A stretch of 64,000 nt of DNA from Bacteroidota bacterium (GCA_026391735.1 JAPLDL010000019.1:124001-188000); one strand, 5' to 3'. Counted from the first letter of the stretch, positions 8,595-18,696 are shown. Numbers and translations are program-made. Notes: generated from the letters alone by a model not told the origin.

Positions 8595-9920
8595 ATGAAA
8601 TTGAAAAATTTACTTCTGCTTGCTTTGACTATTCTGCTACTGCCATCCTGGAAACCTGCCTATACTCAGACAGGACCTTATGTAAAACAGGTACTGACTT
8701 CCAACTCGGGTAAATTTGAGTATCTTCCTCCCTATACCGATTATGTACTTCTTGAATCTTATAATCCCGAGAACAGCCAGATCGATAAATTCGGAGTGAT
8801 ATATACCCAATCCGCACAATCTATCCTGATAAGCGGGCGTTTCGGTTTCTTTACTGCCCAGGATTCAATTATAAAGTATGATCTGTACACATTTGAGCGC
8901 AAAGCCGCTATTGCCGATTCAGGTTTGAACAGGCTTGCCATGTACAAGGGTAAATTACTTGTTTCGAAACAGTATCCGAACCAGCAATATTTTCTTGAAG
9001 TCCTCGATACTTCAAACCTGAGCCTTATTGCAAAAGTCCCGGGAATTTCAGGCGACTGCGGAGGTATATGCGAGGTGAATGATACAGTTTATGTTGCAGT
9101 TAACGGTGGTTATATGGGCACCGAAGGCAAACTTGCTGTTGTTGACCCGGGTTCCTGGACATTGAAAGCAGAAGTGAATTTTGGTCATGAAGCTATTGGA
9201 ATATGGGACCTTTATGTCTATAACGGCAATATATTCACAGTGAACAAAACCCCATACGGAGTTTCGGATACCGGAAGCATAACCATATATACTCCTTCAA
9301 CCCGTACTTTTACCAATATCTTTCTACCATACAGGGTGGCGGCAGGTTCGGGAATTAAAGACAGCCTTCTGTATTTGGGATTAAACTATGGGATTGGTTC
9401 CTTCAATCTGAACACACAGGCCGTTTCAAAACCGGTGATTTTGGCTGATCCTGGTTCTTCGGTGTATACCTATATACTTTCATCCGCAATCGATACTCTT
9501 AACGAAAGGTTATATGTCAATATTGGGGATTATGTAAGTAACGGCAGATGCCAGGTAACTTCGTTCAGCGGCGATTCCATAACATCATACCGCACCGGAA
9601 TTTCATCTGATGCCATCGCTGTAGACACAAGAGTACATTCATCAGGGATCAATGATGGTAAGGGCCTGCAGGTGTCTGCTTTTCTGTTCCCGAATCCCGT
9701 TCAGGATGTGTTGAAGGTAAGGTTTACAGGAAATGTCCAGCTTACCACTGTTAAAGTGATGGATATAAGCGGCAGGGAGGTTTTAACCTTTAAACCGGGA
9801 ATATCACCCGATACTGATTTTGAGTTCAACGTGAGCGGTTTGACCCAGGGTTTGTATTACCTCGTCCTTAGCAGTCCCGAAGGCCGAATTGTAAAACCCT
9901 TTGCAGTCAGCAGGCCTTAA
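8595..9920 (+). CDS. Secreted beta-propeller-like protein with T9SS type A sorting domain
   Basis: Signal peptide MKLKNLLLLALTILLLPSW; C-terminal FPNPVQDVLKV...GLTQGLYYLVLSSPEGRIVKPFAV; ORF listed from 8559, start at 8595 preferred. Confidence 0.8.
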   Translation: MKLKNLLLLALTILLLPSWKPAYTQTGPYVKQVLTSNSGKFEYLPPYTDYVLLESYNPENSQIDKFGVIYTQSAQSILISGRFGFFTAQDSIIKYDLYTFERKAAIADSGLNRLAMYKGKLLVSKQYPNQQYFLEVLDTSNLSLIAKVPGISGDCGGICEVNDTVYVAVNGGYMGTEGKLAVVDPGSWTLKAEVNFGHEAIGIWDLYVYNGNIFTVNKTPYGVSDTGSITIYTPSTRTFTNIFLPYRVAAGSGIKDSLLYLGLNYGIGSFNLNTQAVSKPVILADPGSSVYTYILSSAIDTLNERLYVNIGDYVSNGRCQVTSFSGDSITSYRTGISSDAIAVDTRVHSSGINDGKGLQVSAFLFPNPVQDVLKVRFTGNVQLTTVKVMDISGREVLTFKPGISPDTDFEFNVSGLTQGLYYLVLSSPEGRIVKPFAVSRP

Positions 9921-12277
9921 TAAACCACTATTTCATCGGCAAAGATCCAGCTGGGTTCGCCTGCACCTTCATGCCATGCAGGGCATACCCCGTAATTCTT
10001 TGCAGTCACTCTCAGGTACCTTGCCGGCGTGGCAGGAAAAGCCTGAGTAAATGGCTGGATAAATGCCGTTTCTTCCTTTGGGGAAACCGTATTCAATACC
10101 TGATTGACCGAATGCCACTTTTTGCCATCCGAAGAAAGGGAATATTCCACAAATTTCGGCAGAAAGATCCATGCTTTCTGATTCTGAAGCATGGTCAGCA
10201 TAACCGATGTTACGGGAATATCCTTGCCAAAATCAATAATCACATCAAGGTCATTGCCAAGGTATCCCTGCCATAAACCATCATGATGATCTTTACTCCC
10301 TCTTAACCCGTCAATCAGCGCAGTTTGTCCGCCTGCAGGATATCTCTCCGAGCATTTGGTTTTATAAATGATCTTCTTGCCTACCGCAAAATGGAAAAGG
10401 AAATTGCGTTCGCTTAGCTTCTCTTTGAGTTTGCCATCTGAGAAGATACCTGCTTTGATTACAACAGTACCGCTGATATCAATCGGATCAGTATAGACTG
10501 CGGATTTCGTGCTGGGATTTTTACCATCAAGGGTATAATAAATCGGGAACCCGGGCTGCTCCGATGAAAGAACGACCTTCACCTTCCCTGTTTTCTTATC
10601 GAATAAGGTGTTAATGTCAGCTTTAAAGGAACCTGGGGAATAGGTGACTTTCATGAAATCAAGTTTCTTGAGATGGACATTCAGCCTGGTCCTGAATTCC
10701 ACGAAATTCCGGGCGGTCTTCGGGGACCAGTCCACCTCGGCAAGGGCTATCATACGTGGCAGAGCCATATACTCTACCTGTTTTACCGAGGGTATGAATT
10801 CGGTCCACACATTTCCCTGGGCTCCAAGAATATGTTTTTGCTCATCTTGAGTAAGTTCTTCAGGAACAGGTTCATAGGAATATACTTTTTTCAGGGTCAG
10901 AAACCCTCCGATTGCTTTGGGTTCCGTCTCCGGGTCAGCCTGGTAATGGTCAAAGTAACAGTAATCACCCGGAGTCATAATAGCATCATGCCCCTGCCTG
11001 GCAGCAGCTATTCCGCCTTCCACTCCCCGCCATGACATCACCGTTGCCTCGGGAGCAATACCGCCATCGAGGATCTCATCCCATCCGATAAGCCTGCGGT
11101 TTTTTGAAAGGATGAATTTTTCTATTCGTTTAATAAAATAACTCTGCAACTCCTTTTCGTCTTTCAGGCCTTCGGCTTTGATCCTGTCCTGGCATTTCTT
11201 ACAGGTCTTCCAGTTTGTTTTATCCGCTTCGTCTCCGCCAATGTGAATGTATCTTGATGGGAAAAGCTCCATGACCTCAGTCAGTACATTCTCAAGAAAA
11301 GTAAATACAGAATCGTTCCCAGCGCACAAAATATCTTTATTGGGCCAGTAAGTTCCCGGAGGTACAGTAAACGGACCACCTGTGCAAGAAAGTTCAGGAT
11401 AGGCTGCAAGAACTTCAACCGAGTGTGCCGGCATTTCAATTTCGGGGATGATTGTTACATACCGGCTGGCAGCATATTGCACGATCTCGCGGATTTCATC
11501 CTGAGAATAAAAACCTCCATAAGTAGCAGTTTCTCCCGGTTTCTGCCTGGCCCTTGTGTCCCATGGTTCATTTTCATGGTCGACCCTCCAGGCTCCGATG
11601 CTGGTGAGCTTAGGATATTTTTTGATCTCAATGCGCCAACCATTATCATCGGTCAGATGCCAGTGAAAAACATTCATCTTATACATCGCGATCAGGTCAA
11701 TATATTGCTTGATGAATTCTTTAGGAAAAAAATGACGGGAAACATCCAGGTGCATCCCGCGATAAGCAAACCTCGGATGGTCCTTGATTTCAATGCAGGG
11801 GATACTCAATTTCAGAGATTCAGATCCGTTCTTCCCTGAATATACCTCCGGAGGAAAAAGCTGAATGAGGCTTTGCATTCCATAAAACAACCCGGAACCG
11901 CAAGGAGCTTCAACAATGATTTGTTCTGGAGATACTGTTAAGATATATCCTTCAGCCGGAATTTTCCCTTTATTGGTTAGTCTGAATACTACGGCATTTT
12001 TTATGTTCCTGATATCTGCTGGTTCTTCAAGGACGTTCAGTCCCGTTAACCCGGCCTTCTCCAGGAGTTGTTTGATAAATCCTGCTACCGGTCCGGTTTC
12101 CTTGTCGACAGAATGGATATAAAATGTGGTTCCCCGGTTAAATTCGAAAGTCCCGGGCTTCATCTTCAGGGAAAAAGGTTTAGGGATGATGGTCGTTTCG
12201 TTCTGGGCAGGAGCTTTTACAGCAATAATACAAACCAGTGAAAAGAAAAACAGTAATTCGAATGATTTTTTGTACAT
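9917..12277 (-). CDS. Beta-N-acetylhexosaminidase (GH20) with C-terminal F5/8-like domain
   Basis: HWHLTDDNGWRIEIKKYPKLTSIGAWR, HIGGDEADKTNWK (catalytic D-E), GH20b N-domain. Confidence 0.94.
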   Translation of the reverse strand: MYKKSFELLFFFSLVCIIAVKAPAQNETTIIPKPFSLKMKPGTFEFNRGTTFYIHSVDKETGPVAGFIKQLLEKAGLTGLNVLEEPADIRNIKNAVVFRLTNKGKIPAEGYILTVSPEQIIVEAPCGSGLFYGMQSLIQLFPPEVYSGKNGSESLKLSIPCIEIKDHPRFAYRGMHLDVSRHFFPKEFIKQYIDLIAMYKMNVFHWHLTDDNGWRIEIKKYPKLTSIGAWRVDHENEPWDTRARQKPGETATYGGFYSQDEIREIVQYAASRYVTIIPEIEMPAHSVEVLAAYPELSCTGGPFTVPPGTYWPNKDILCAGNDSVFTFLENVLTEVMELFPSRYIHIGGDEADKTNWKTCKKCQDRIKAEGLKDEKELQSYFIKRIEKFILSKNRRLIGWDEILDGGIAPEATVMSWRGVEGGIAAARQGHDAIMTPGDYCYFDHYQADPETEPKAIGGFLTLKKVYSYEPVPEELTQDEQKHILGAQGNVWTEFIPSVKQVEYMALPRMIALAEVDWSPKTARNFVEFRTRLNVHLKKLDFMKVTYSPGSFKADINTLFDKKTGKVKVVLSSEQPGFPIYYTLDGKNPSTKSAVYTDPIDISGTVVIKAGIFSDGKLKEKLSERNFLFHFAVGKKIIYKTKCSERYPAGGQTALIDGLRGSKDHHDGLWQGYLGNDLDVIIDFGKDIPVTSVMLTMLQNQKAWIFLPKFVEYSLSSDGKKWHSVNQVLNTVSPKEETAFIQPFTQAFPATPARYLRVTAKNYGVCPAWHEGAGEPSWIFADEIVVY

Positions 12278-12287
12278 AAATGTTTCT

Positions 12288-13388
12288 TCAGAAGGTTAAT
12301 TTACAAAGATCAGAAATTATTTTTTTCATGGAGTCGGTATTTTCCTCCATTGATTGTAATAGCCTGAACTGAGCCCTGGCCCTTTGCAGGTTATGACCCG
12401 GGAACCGGATCTTGTAATAAGTGTCTCCGGCCAGGAAGTCAGTGAGGAATCTTAACCCTATGATGAAGGTCATAAAACGGGCTGAAAAGGCAAGGTGGGC
12501 TTTCTCATCATGAGTAAGGATGTCACCTGCAGTTTCAAGAAATCCTTTACTGTATGAGCTGAAAAGTTCCAGGTCGATAGTTATTTTCTGAAGCTCACTT
12601 TCATCCTCGGCTGCAGTATTTGCACCGGTACGGATTGCATCTCCGAAATCATAAAGGCTGTAACCGGGCATTACCGTATCCAGGTCAACAATGCAGATCG
12701 CCTTGTTGTTGCTGTTGAAAAGAATGTTGTTAAATTTCGTGTCATTATGAGTGACTCTTAAAGGGAGCCGTCCCGACCTCCCTAACCTGAGGATAGTGTG
12801 CATCTCATCTGCCCGGTCTTCAATAAATGAAATCTCCGCGACTGTTTCTCCGACTCTTCCGCAAGGGTCTTCTGACCGGATTTTACGGAAAGCTTCCAGT
12901 CTCGTTTCTATATTGTGAAAATTCTTCAATGTTTCCTCAAGGCTTTTTGCCTCCATACCTGAAGTGAGGTTGAGGAATAAGCCGAATGCTTTTCCGCCTT
13001 CATAGGCAAGCATTGGACCCGGAACGAGGTCAAAGCTCCTGCTACCCTTGATGAAATTATACATCCTCCAGAAATTCCCTTCACTATCCTTATAAAAGAA
13101 ACCAGAACTGCATGCAGGGATCAGATGAAGTTCGGCAAATGGGATTCCTGCTTCAGAAGAGTATATCTTCTCCGAAATATACTTTGTGACCTTTAGAATA
13201 TTATCGGTAAGAAGTGTAATATCGGTAAAGATATGATGGTTGATCCTTTGCAGGAGGTAATCAGGGGAAGATTCCGGCGACATTGAAATGCAGTAAGAGT
13301 CGTTAATGTGTCCTGAACCAAAATGTTCATAGCTTATGGGTATACCACCAATCCGGAATTCTTTTGCTATTTTAAGAATATCAATCAT
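12288..13388 (-). CDS. APH-fold sugar kinase, possibly N-acetylhexosamine 1-kinase-like
   Basis: RVTHNDTKFNNILF (catalytic loop) and CIVDLDTVMPGYSLYDFGDAIR; adjacent to GH20. Confidence 0.8.
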   Translation of the reverse strand: MIDILKIAKEFRIGGIPISYEHFGSGHINDSYCISMSPESSPDYLLQRINHHIFTDITLLTDNILKVTKYISEKIYSSEAGIPFAELHLIPACSSGFFYKDSEGNFWRMYNFIKGSRSFDLVPGPMLAYEGGKAFGLFLNLTSGMEAKSLEETLKNFHNIETRLEAFRKIRSEDPCGRVGETVAEISFIEDRADEMHTILRLGRSGRLPLRVTHNDTKFNNILFNSNNKAICIVDLDTVMPGYSLYDFGDAIRTGANTAAEDESELQKITIDLELFSSYSKGFLETAGDILTHDEKAHLAFSARFMTFIIGLRFLTDFLAGDTYYKIRFPGHNLQRARAQFRLLQSMEENTDSMKKIISDLCKLTF

Positions 13389-13421
13389 GTTATTTTGTGA
13401 TGGTGTGAGCTAGTGACGGAT

Positions 13422-14162
13422 TCAGCTGTTTAATATTTCCTTTGCTCTCCTTATTCTTTCCTGGTCGACGACTTCGTGAACGTATTCCTGAAATTCGGGT
13501 TTCCCCATTCTGACTTCCTCCCTCATAAACTTCATTTTACTGGGAACCGGCCTGGTAAGGTACATGTGAAACTCTGAAGCCCCTGTGGATTTAATAACTT
13601 CACTAAGGTTATGTTCTTTTATACCGTGACCCGGCATGACCGTAATTCGGCTCCCGGCATATCGTATCAGCTTGTGTATGAGGTCAGCACCAATCAGAGC
13701 GTTGTCACTCTGCCCTGAGGTCAAAACCCGGTCGATATTAATAAGCATCAGATCATCCAATGCTTTGAAAGGATCAGTAGTCATATCGAACGCCCTGTGG
13801 CAGGTAACTTGCATGGGCCTTGCAATTTCGGTCAGTATACCCATACGTGAGACATCCACATTGCCGTCGGGCAGGAGGACCCCGAAAACCACACCATCGG
13901 CACCCAGTTTCTTTGCAGTTTGAATATCATGTTTCATGATCTCAAATTCTTCGTCGCTGTACAAAAAATCAGCTCCCCTGGGCCGAATCATCACCATGAG
14001 AGGGATTTGCAGTTTTTGCCTGGTAAATAGGATGGTCCCGGCAGAAGGTGTACAACCCCCTTCCATCATGTTCTCACAAAGTTCAATACGATCAGCGCCC
14101 CCATCCCTGGCCGATATCGCCGAGACGGACGAATTGACGCAGGCTTCAAGTATTTTTTTCAT
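13422..14162 (-). CDS. cutC: CutC family protein
   Basis: LEACVNSSVSAISARDGGADRIELCENMMEGGCTPSAG; DGVVFGVLLPDGNVD; CHRAFD. Confidence 0.92.
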   Translation of the reverse strand: MKKILEACVNSSVSAISARDGGADRIELCENMMEGGCTPSAGTILFTRQKLQIPLMVMIRPRGADFLYSDEEFEIMKHDIQTAKKLGADGVVFGVLLPDGNVDVSRMGILTEIARPMQVTCHRAFDMTTDPFKALDDLMLINIDRVLTSGQSDNALIGADLIHKLIRYAGSRITVMPGHGIKEHNLSEVIKSTGASEFHMYLTRPVPSKMKFMREEVRMGKPEFQEYVHEVVDQERIRRAKEILNS

Positions 14163-14231
14163 GAATGGTAAATCTCCCGGGCTGAAAGCCCGAATTGGTA
14201 TGCAAAGATAGAATTATGACCAGAATTAACA

Positions 14232-15221
14232 TTAAAACCATCTGCTTAACCCCATCCCTTCAGTACAATTCCTGCAGATATCTATGGTTTTCCTTCCCTT
14301 CAGGATCATTCGGCGGAAATCTTTATACTTAGGGCCTTTCCAGATCTCCCTGAAGCTGTTATTTTTTATATCACCAAGCAGATGACTGGCATCTTTATCG
14401 AAACAACAGGGAACAATTTTACCGTCCCAGGTAACAACACAGCCAGTCCACATTCTGAAACAATGCCCTGGCAGCGTGTTTTTAATCCGGAATTGCCCCT
14501 TGCTTTTATACCTGCTAAATCTTCCTTCATCCGGCATAAGGGGATTACCGTTCTCAAAATCATAAAACTGGGCCGATTTGATCTCAACCCTGTTTCCTCC
14601 CCATTCAAGTCCTTTTTTACGGATATCCCTGATCTGGTGCTGGTTTGGTCTGAGGACAAGGAATTGTATTATGATCTCCGGAGTTCTGCTTCCTGCCCTT
14701 TGTTTAGCATCGGCAAGATTTTGTATCCCCTGGATCACAGTGTTCAGCGATCCACCTTTCCGGTAAGATTCATAAGCCTGCTGGTCTGTTCCATCAACTG
14801 AGATTATCAGACGGTTGAGACCAGATGCAACTGTTGATGCAGCATTCAAGCCGCCAAGAAAATGGCCGTTGGTAGATGAACTTACATAAATCCCTTTTGA
14901 ACGGGCATAATCAATGAAGCTAAAAAGAAGGGAATTCATATAGGGCTCGCCCTGGAAATACAAGGTAAGCCATGAAAGTTCAGGAGAAAGAGCATCAATA
15001 ACCAAACGAAACAGTTTGAGGTCCATACTCCCTGAAGCCCGGCTGAGTTCTTTCATCCCGCTGGGGCATTCGGGACAATGAAGGTTACAATAATTAGTCG
15101 GTTCAATTGAAACTGTTGCAGGCATCCCGAAGTGAAAAGGGCGCCTTAAACAACGTGACAAAAGATATCCGAAAAGAAGTTTAATGAAGTTGAGGATCCT
15201 CGCAAAAATGAAACTTTTCAA
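14232..15221 (-). CDS. Radical SAM protein with SPASM-like C-terminus
   Basis: EPTNYCNLHCPEC (C-x3-C-x2-C); C-terminal CVVTWDGKIVPCCFDKD...CRNC. Confidence 0.87.
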   Translation of the reverse strand: MKSFIFARILNFIKLLFGYLLSRCLRRPFHFGMPATVSIEPTNYCNLHCPECPSGMKELSRASGSMDLKLFRLVIDALSPELSWLTLYFQGEPYMNSLLFSFIDYARSKGIYVSSSTNGHFLGGLNAASTVASGLNRLIISVDGTDQQAYESYRKGGSLNTVIQGIQNLADAKQRAGSRTPEIIIQFLVLRPNQHQIRDIRKKGLEWGGNRVEIKSAQFYDFENGNPLMPDEGRFSRYKSKGQFRIKNTLPGHCFRMWTGCVVTWDGKIVPCCFDKDASHLLGDIKNNSFREIWKGPKYKDFRRMILKGRKTIDICRNCTEGMGLSRWF

Positions 15222-15233
15222 GGCGGCAAATGT

Positions 15234-15554
15234 TTATTCAGCCGGCTCAGCGTCCCCGGCCTCCTGTTTAGATTGCTGCTCCTGTTTTACTTTCTTTTTC
15301 TTTTTCCTTCTTGCCAGAAAGTCCTTGCTGATTGAAACTATCTTTCCAATCACCGATGTGGTGGTACTTACATCGTCAATAAGTGTTCCCAGGAGATTCT
15401 TGAACGACAACAAATGAACAAGGTTCTGGTAATTATATTTAATACCTTCTTCTCTCCTCACGATCTCCATCTGCAGTTTCTCCTTTTCGCGCTGCAGGTC
15501 TTCCAGCGAGTTGATATGATTCAGCCTGATCTTAAAGGGTTCGCTAGTTCTCAT
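15234..15554 (-). CDS. Hypothetical protein, Lys-rich tail
   Basis: ORF collinear and overlapping with the next membrane-protein gene. Confidence 0.6.
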   Translation of the reverse strand: MRTSEPFKIRLNHINSLEDLQREKEKLQMEIVRREEGIKYNYQNLVHLLSFKNLLGTLIDDVSTTTSVIGKIVSISKDFLARRKKKKKVKQEQQSKQEAGDAEPAE

Positions 15555-15906
15555 CCTCTTCCTCCAAAATGATTTTTGCTAGATGTTTTACCATTGGATT
15601 GATAAAAAATTTGTATCTCATCCCATAAATAATAAGGCCCAGGACGATATAAAAGCCAACAATGATAAGGGCTCCCACATAAGTTGGTCCTACTTCTTCA
15701 CCGTACCAGAAAACAAAGGCAAAGGAGATGAACAGGATTAGAAACATGCCAAGAATGAAAAAGATCACAGAAATGAGGAAAAATGAAGCCAGCCTTGCGA
15801 TCTTCTCGGTTAAAAGCAGTTTAATATAATCTATTCTCAGGTTGACGTAATCCTTCATGTTTTCCGTCAGGGATGAGAAATTGTCCGATATGCGGTTTGA
15901 TTCCAT
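15544..15906 (-). CDS. Phage-holin-like/DUF1469-type small membrane protein
   Basis: Two-TM pattern with amphipathic N-terminus (LTENMKDYVNLRIDYIKLLLTEK). Confidence 0.65.
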   Translation of the reverse strand: MESNRISDNFSSLTENMKDYVNLRIDYIKLLLTEKIARLASFFLISVIFFILGMFLILFISFAFVFWYGEEVGPTYVGALIIVGFYIVLGLIIYGMRYKFFINPMVKHLAKIILEEEDEN

Positions 15907-15947
15907 TGTGATTCTGTTAATATCGTATGGTTATTTTTCTGAAGTTG

Positions 15948-16199
15948 TCATTTATCCTGTGTTCCTTCCTGACCTTGCTTTGTTGACTCTTCATCACTTT
16001 TGTCGGAAGTAAGAACCGTTTTCAATTCTTCAAAGCTGGCAGGAAAACCTTCTTCAAGCTTATCGGCAAGATCAAGGATCTTATCCTTGATCTTTCTTCT
16101 TGTTTTTGATCCTTTTTCCGGGGCGATCAGCATGCCGATGCCGATACCAACCGCAAGCCCTGCTATCGCGGCGATAAGGATATTTGACTTTCCAGCCAT
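15948..16199 (-). CDS. YtxH domain-containing protein
   Basis: GLAVGIGIGMLIAPEKGSKTRRKIKDKI. Confidence 0.85.
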   Translation of the reverse strand: MAGKSNILIAAIAGLAVGIGIGMLIAPEKGSKTRRKIKDKILDLADKLEEGFPASFEELKTVLTSDKSDEESTKQGQEGTQDK

Positions 16200-16219
16200 G
16201 GTTGTTTTTTTATTTACGA

Positions 16220-17317
16220 TTAATTTTTTATTTCTTTTATCAGGCGAAAATTACTGAGAAATTCAGTGGCTACGATTTTTAGAAAACCATAAGCGGGAAC
16301 AGCTACGATCATACCTGGGATGCCGCCCAGACTGGCGGCGGCGATGACGACCAGGAATATTTCAACCGGATGGGCTTTTACACTTTTCCCCTGGATCAGC
16401 GGTTGAAATACATTGTTGTCTACCGTCAGCACCAGCAACATAGCGATAGCGATCTTTATGGCCATAGGCCATATCTGATCATAATTCCCCGTGCTGATTA
16501 CCCCGGTGAGACCAAGCAGAACTCCGGTGATTACAGCGATGATTCCACCAAGATAAGGGATAATGATAATGATCCCGGCAAAGAAAGCTATGACAAGAGC
16601 TCCTTCTACTCCCACAATCAAAAGAGCTATTGAATAAGTCAAAATATTGGCCAGGATCTGGATGATCATCCCGATAAAATATCTTGAAAGGAGTTTCTTG
16701 CTCCTTCTCATTACATTTCTGGTTTGTTCCTCATATTTTTCAGGAATGATAAGAAGTATAAGCTTTGGCATCATCGTGCTATCATATAAGAAGAAAAACG
16801 AGAGAAAAAGAATTGAGAACACATTAAAAAAGAATGAGCCAGTAAAGGATATCACTGAGGAAAGAATATTGGAAAATACGTTAAAATCGATGACTTTCAG
16901 GACCATTGTTTTAAGGGAAGACTCAATGGTTGAACCCCTGGGTATTATGCCATACTGCAGCATTGTGGTTTGAAGCCAGTTGATCTGGACCTGAAAATGT
17001 TCAATAAGCTTCTGAGTATCGATCTGGGAGATCATTGAAGCTTCCCTCATGACAAGGGGAATGAAAAAGGAAAACAATCCGAATACGATGAATATCATCA
17101 GGATCAGGGTGACCGCCACGCTCAGGCTATGAGGGAAGTTCAGTTTCCCGATCCTGATCCTGCCAAGAAGCTCAACCAGGGGAGTGCCAATAATGGAAAT
17201 CACCATTGCTACAATGATGAAAATTACGATCTGGGAAAAATACCAGACCAGGAAGCCGACTACACCAATAAAAAACAGTATAAAGAACAGCTTGTAGCGA
17301 GAATACAATTCCGACAT
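16220..17317 (-). CDS. AI-2E family transporter (YdiK/PerM-like)
   Basis: Multi-TM protein; FFAGIIIIIPYLGGIIAVITGVLLGL and DNNVFQPLIQGKSVKAHPVEIFLVVIAAASLGGIPGMIVAVPAYG. Confidence 0.88.
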   Translation of the reverse strand: MSELYSRYKLFFILFFIGVVGFLVWYFSQIVIFIIVAMVISIIGTPLVELLGRIRIGKLNFPHSLSVAVTLILMIFIVFGLFSFFIPLVMREASMISQIDTQKLIEHFQVQINWLQTTMLQYGIIPRGSTIESSLKTMVLKVIDFNVFSNILSSVISFTGSFFFNVFSILFLSFFFLYDSTMMPKLILLIIPEKYEEQTRNVMRRSKKLLSRYFIGMIIQILANILTYSIALLIVGVEGALVIAFFAGIIIIIPYLGGIIAVITGVLLGLTGVISTGNYDQIWPMAIKIAIAMLLVLTVDNNVFQPLIQGKSVKAHPVEIFLVVIAAASLGGIPGMIVAVPAYGFLKIVATEFLSNFRLIKEIKN

Positions 17318-17337
17318 TCCAATTAATTTCTACAAAC

Positions 17338-17769
17338 CTACTGGTTTTTTACCGGAAAGTCAAGAGAAAAATATGCAGCAACCTCATCCTGGTAAGTCCG
17401 GTTGGCATGATGTTTTTCCTGGCTCAGGATATAATTTTTTGCTCCCTGAAGGTTCCCTTCACTTACTGAAGCTGCATAATATGCCTTATCCCAGCAGAAC
17501 CGTTTTACTGTGATGGATTTTGAATTGATCCACCGGCTTGCCTCCAGTTTTAATTCCTTAACAACCTGTTCGAGGCTTTGTTCACTCCTCAGGCGTACCA
17601 GGCAATGAATATGATCAACCCAGCAGTTGATGGTTCCGAGTTCGATATTCTTATTGACTGCAGCTGCCTTGAGATGATCAAGAAACTCCTGCCGCGATCC
17701 GTTTGAAAACAGGGTATGCCGTCCCCTTGCACCCCAAACAGCATGAACCCATATTTTAGTCTGTGTCAT
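17338..17769 (-). CDS. IS200/Y1_Tnp (REP-associated-like) single-strand transposase
   Basis: HUH motif WVDHIHCLVRL, catalytic Tyr region GAKNYILSQEKHH, 143 aa. Confidence 0.88.
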   Translation of the reverse strand: MTQTKIWVHAVWGARGRHTLFSNGSRQEFLDHLKAAAVNKNIELGTINCWVDHIHCLVRLRSEQSLEQVVKELKLEASRWINSKSITVKRFCWDKAYYAASVSEGNLQGAKNYILSQEKHHANRTYQDEVAAYFSLDFPVKNQ

Positions 17770-17827
17770 AAGCTCTTTTTAGCTTAATCCGTCATCCGCA
17801 GAAAAGTGATATAAAAAAGAGGGGAAT

Positions 17828-18676
17828 TTATATTTTATCTATGATCAGGAAAGCAAATACCACAAAAATGTAAAAGTTCCCGACCAGGAAAATCAGCCTG
17901 AAGCTGATTTTACGGGAGATAAAAAGCTGATATGCAACCAGGAGGATGATAAACAGGTTGAAACCTGCAAGAAGATAACGCAGGTTTATAAATTTAACTA
18001 TGCCGAACCAGGAGAAATAGATGGATATGACAGAAGCAGCAATAAGCCAGACAAGGATTGTAAGTTTCATCATAACCGGTGAAAACATGTCGGAAAGTAC
18101 AGGAAATCCGGCATTTTTATACTCATTTTTGTATTTCAGCATGATCAGCCAGAAATGCGGCATCTGCCAGATAAAGATGAATACCGAAAGAAAAAGCAGG
18201 ACAGGGTCGTTAAAATTTCCTCCTGCGGCTATCCATCCCATGATGAGCGGGATGGCCCCGGTAAGAGCTCCGGGGATCACGGCAAAAGCGGTTTTTCTTT
18301 TCAGAAAGGTATATACTCCATTGTACCATAGTACGTTAAAAAAACCCAGACCGAACAACAAAAGGTTCCCCGAGAGTATAATTACGATAAAGCCGGAAAT
18401 CAGAAACAGGTTCGCTGTTCTGAGTCCGTCGGAAGTTGTAAGATGTCTTGAAGGAATAGGCCTGCCCCTGGTCCTCTCCATTTTTTCGTCATATTCCCAT
18501 TCCTGGTATTGATTGAGGGCGGATGAACCCGCTGCCAGGAGGAAAATACCTGCCAGGGGACCTGCCAATGCAAATGACAAATCTCCAGAACAGATAACAG
18601 CTGATGCAACGGCCGAACAGGTAACCGCCAGGGTAACCCCGGGGCGGATCAGCTGAAAATAATATTTTAGTGACAA
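17828..18676 (-). CDS. ctaB: Protoheme IX farnesyltransferase
   Basis: UbiA fold; NQYQEWEYDEKMERTRGRPIP; YTFLKRKTAFAVIPGALTGAIPLIMGW. Confidence 0.92.
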   Translation of the reverse strand: MSLKYYFQLIRPGVTLAVTCSAVASAVICSGDLSFALAGPLAGIFLLAAGSSALNQYQEWEYDEKMERTRGRPIPSRHLTTSDGLRTANLFLISGFIVIILSGNLLLFGLGFFNVLWYNGVYTFLKRKTAFAVIPGALTGAIPLIMGWIAAGGNFNDPVLLFLSVFIFIWQMPHFWLIMLKYKNEYKNAGFPVLSDMFSPVMMKLTILVWLIAASVISIYFSWFGIVKFINLRYLLAGFNLFIILLVAYQLFISRKISFRLIFLVGNFYIFVVFAFLIIDKI

Positions 18677-18696
18677 ATGGTCTTGGTATTTGAGGA

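Noticed and set aside
14366-14801. Overlapping alternative-frame ORFs within the radical SAM gene
   Set aside because: Alternative frames of a clearly coding region without domain support.
18021-18512. 163-aa plus-strand ORF antisense to ctaB
   Set aside because: Shadow ORF opposite a well-supported membrane enzyme gene.
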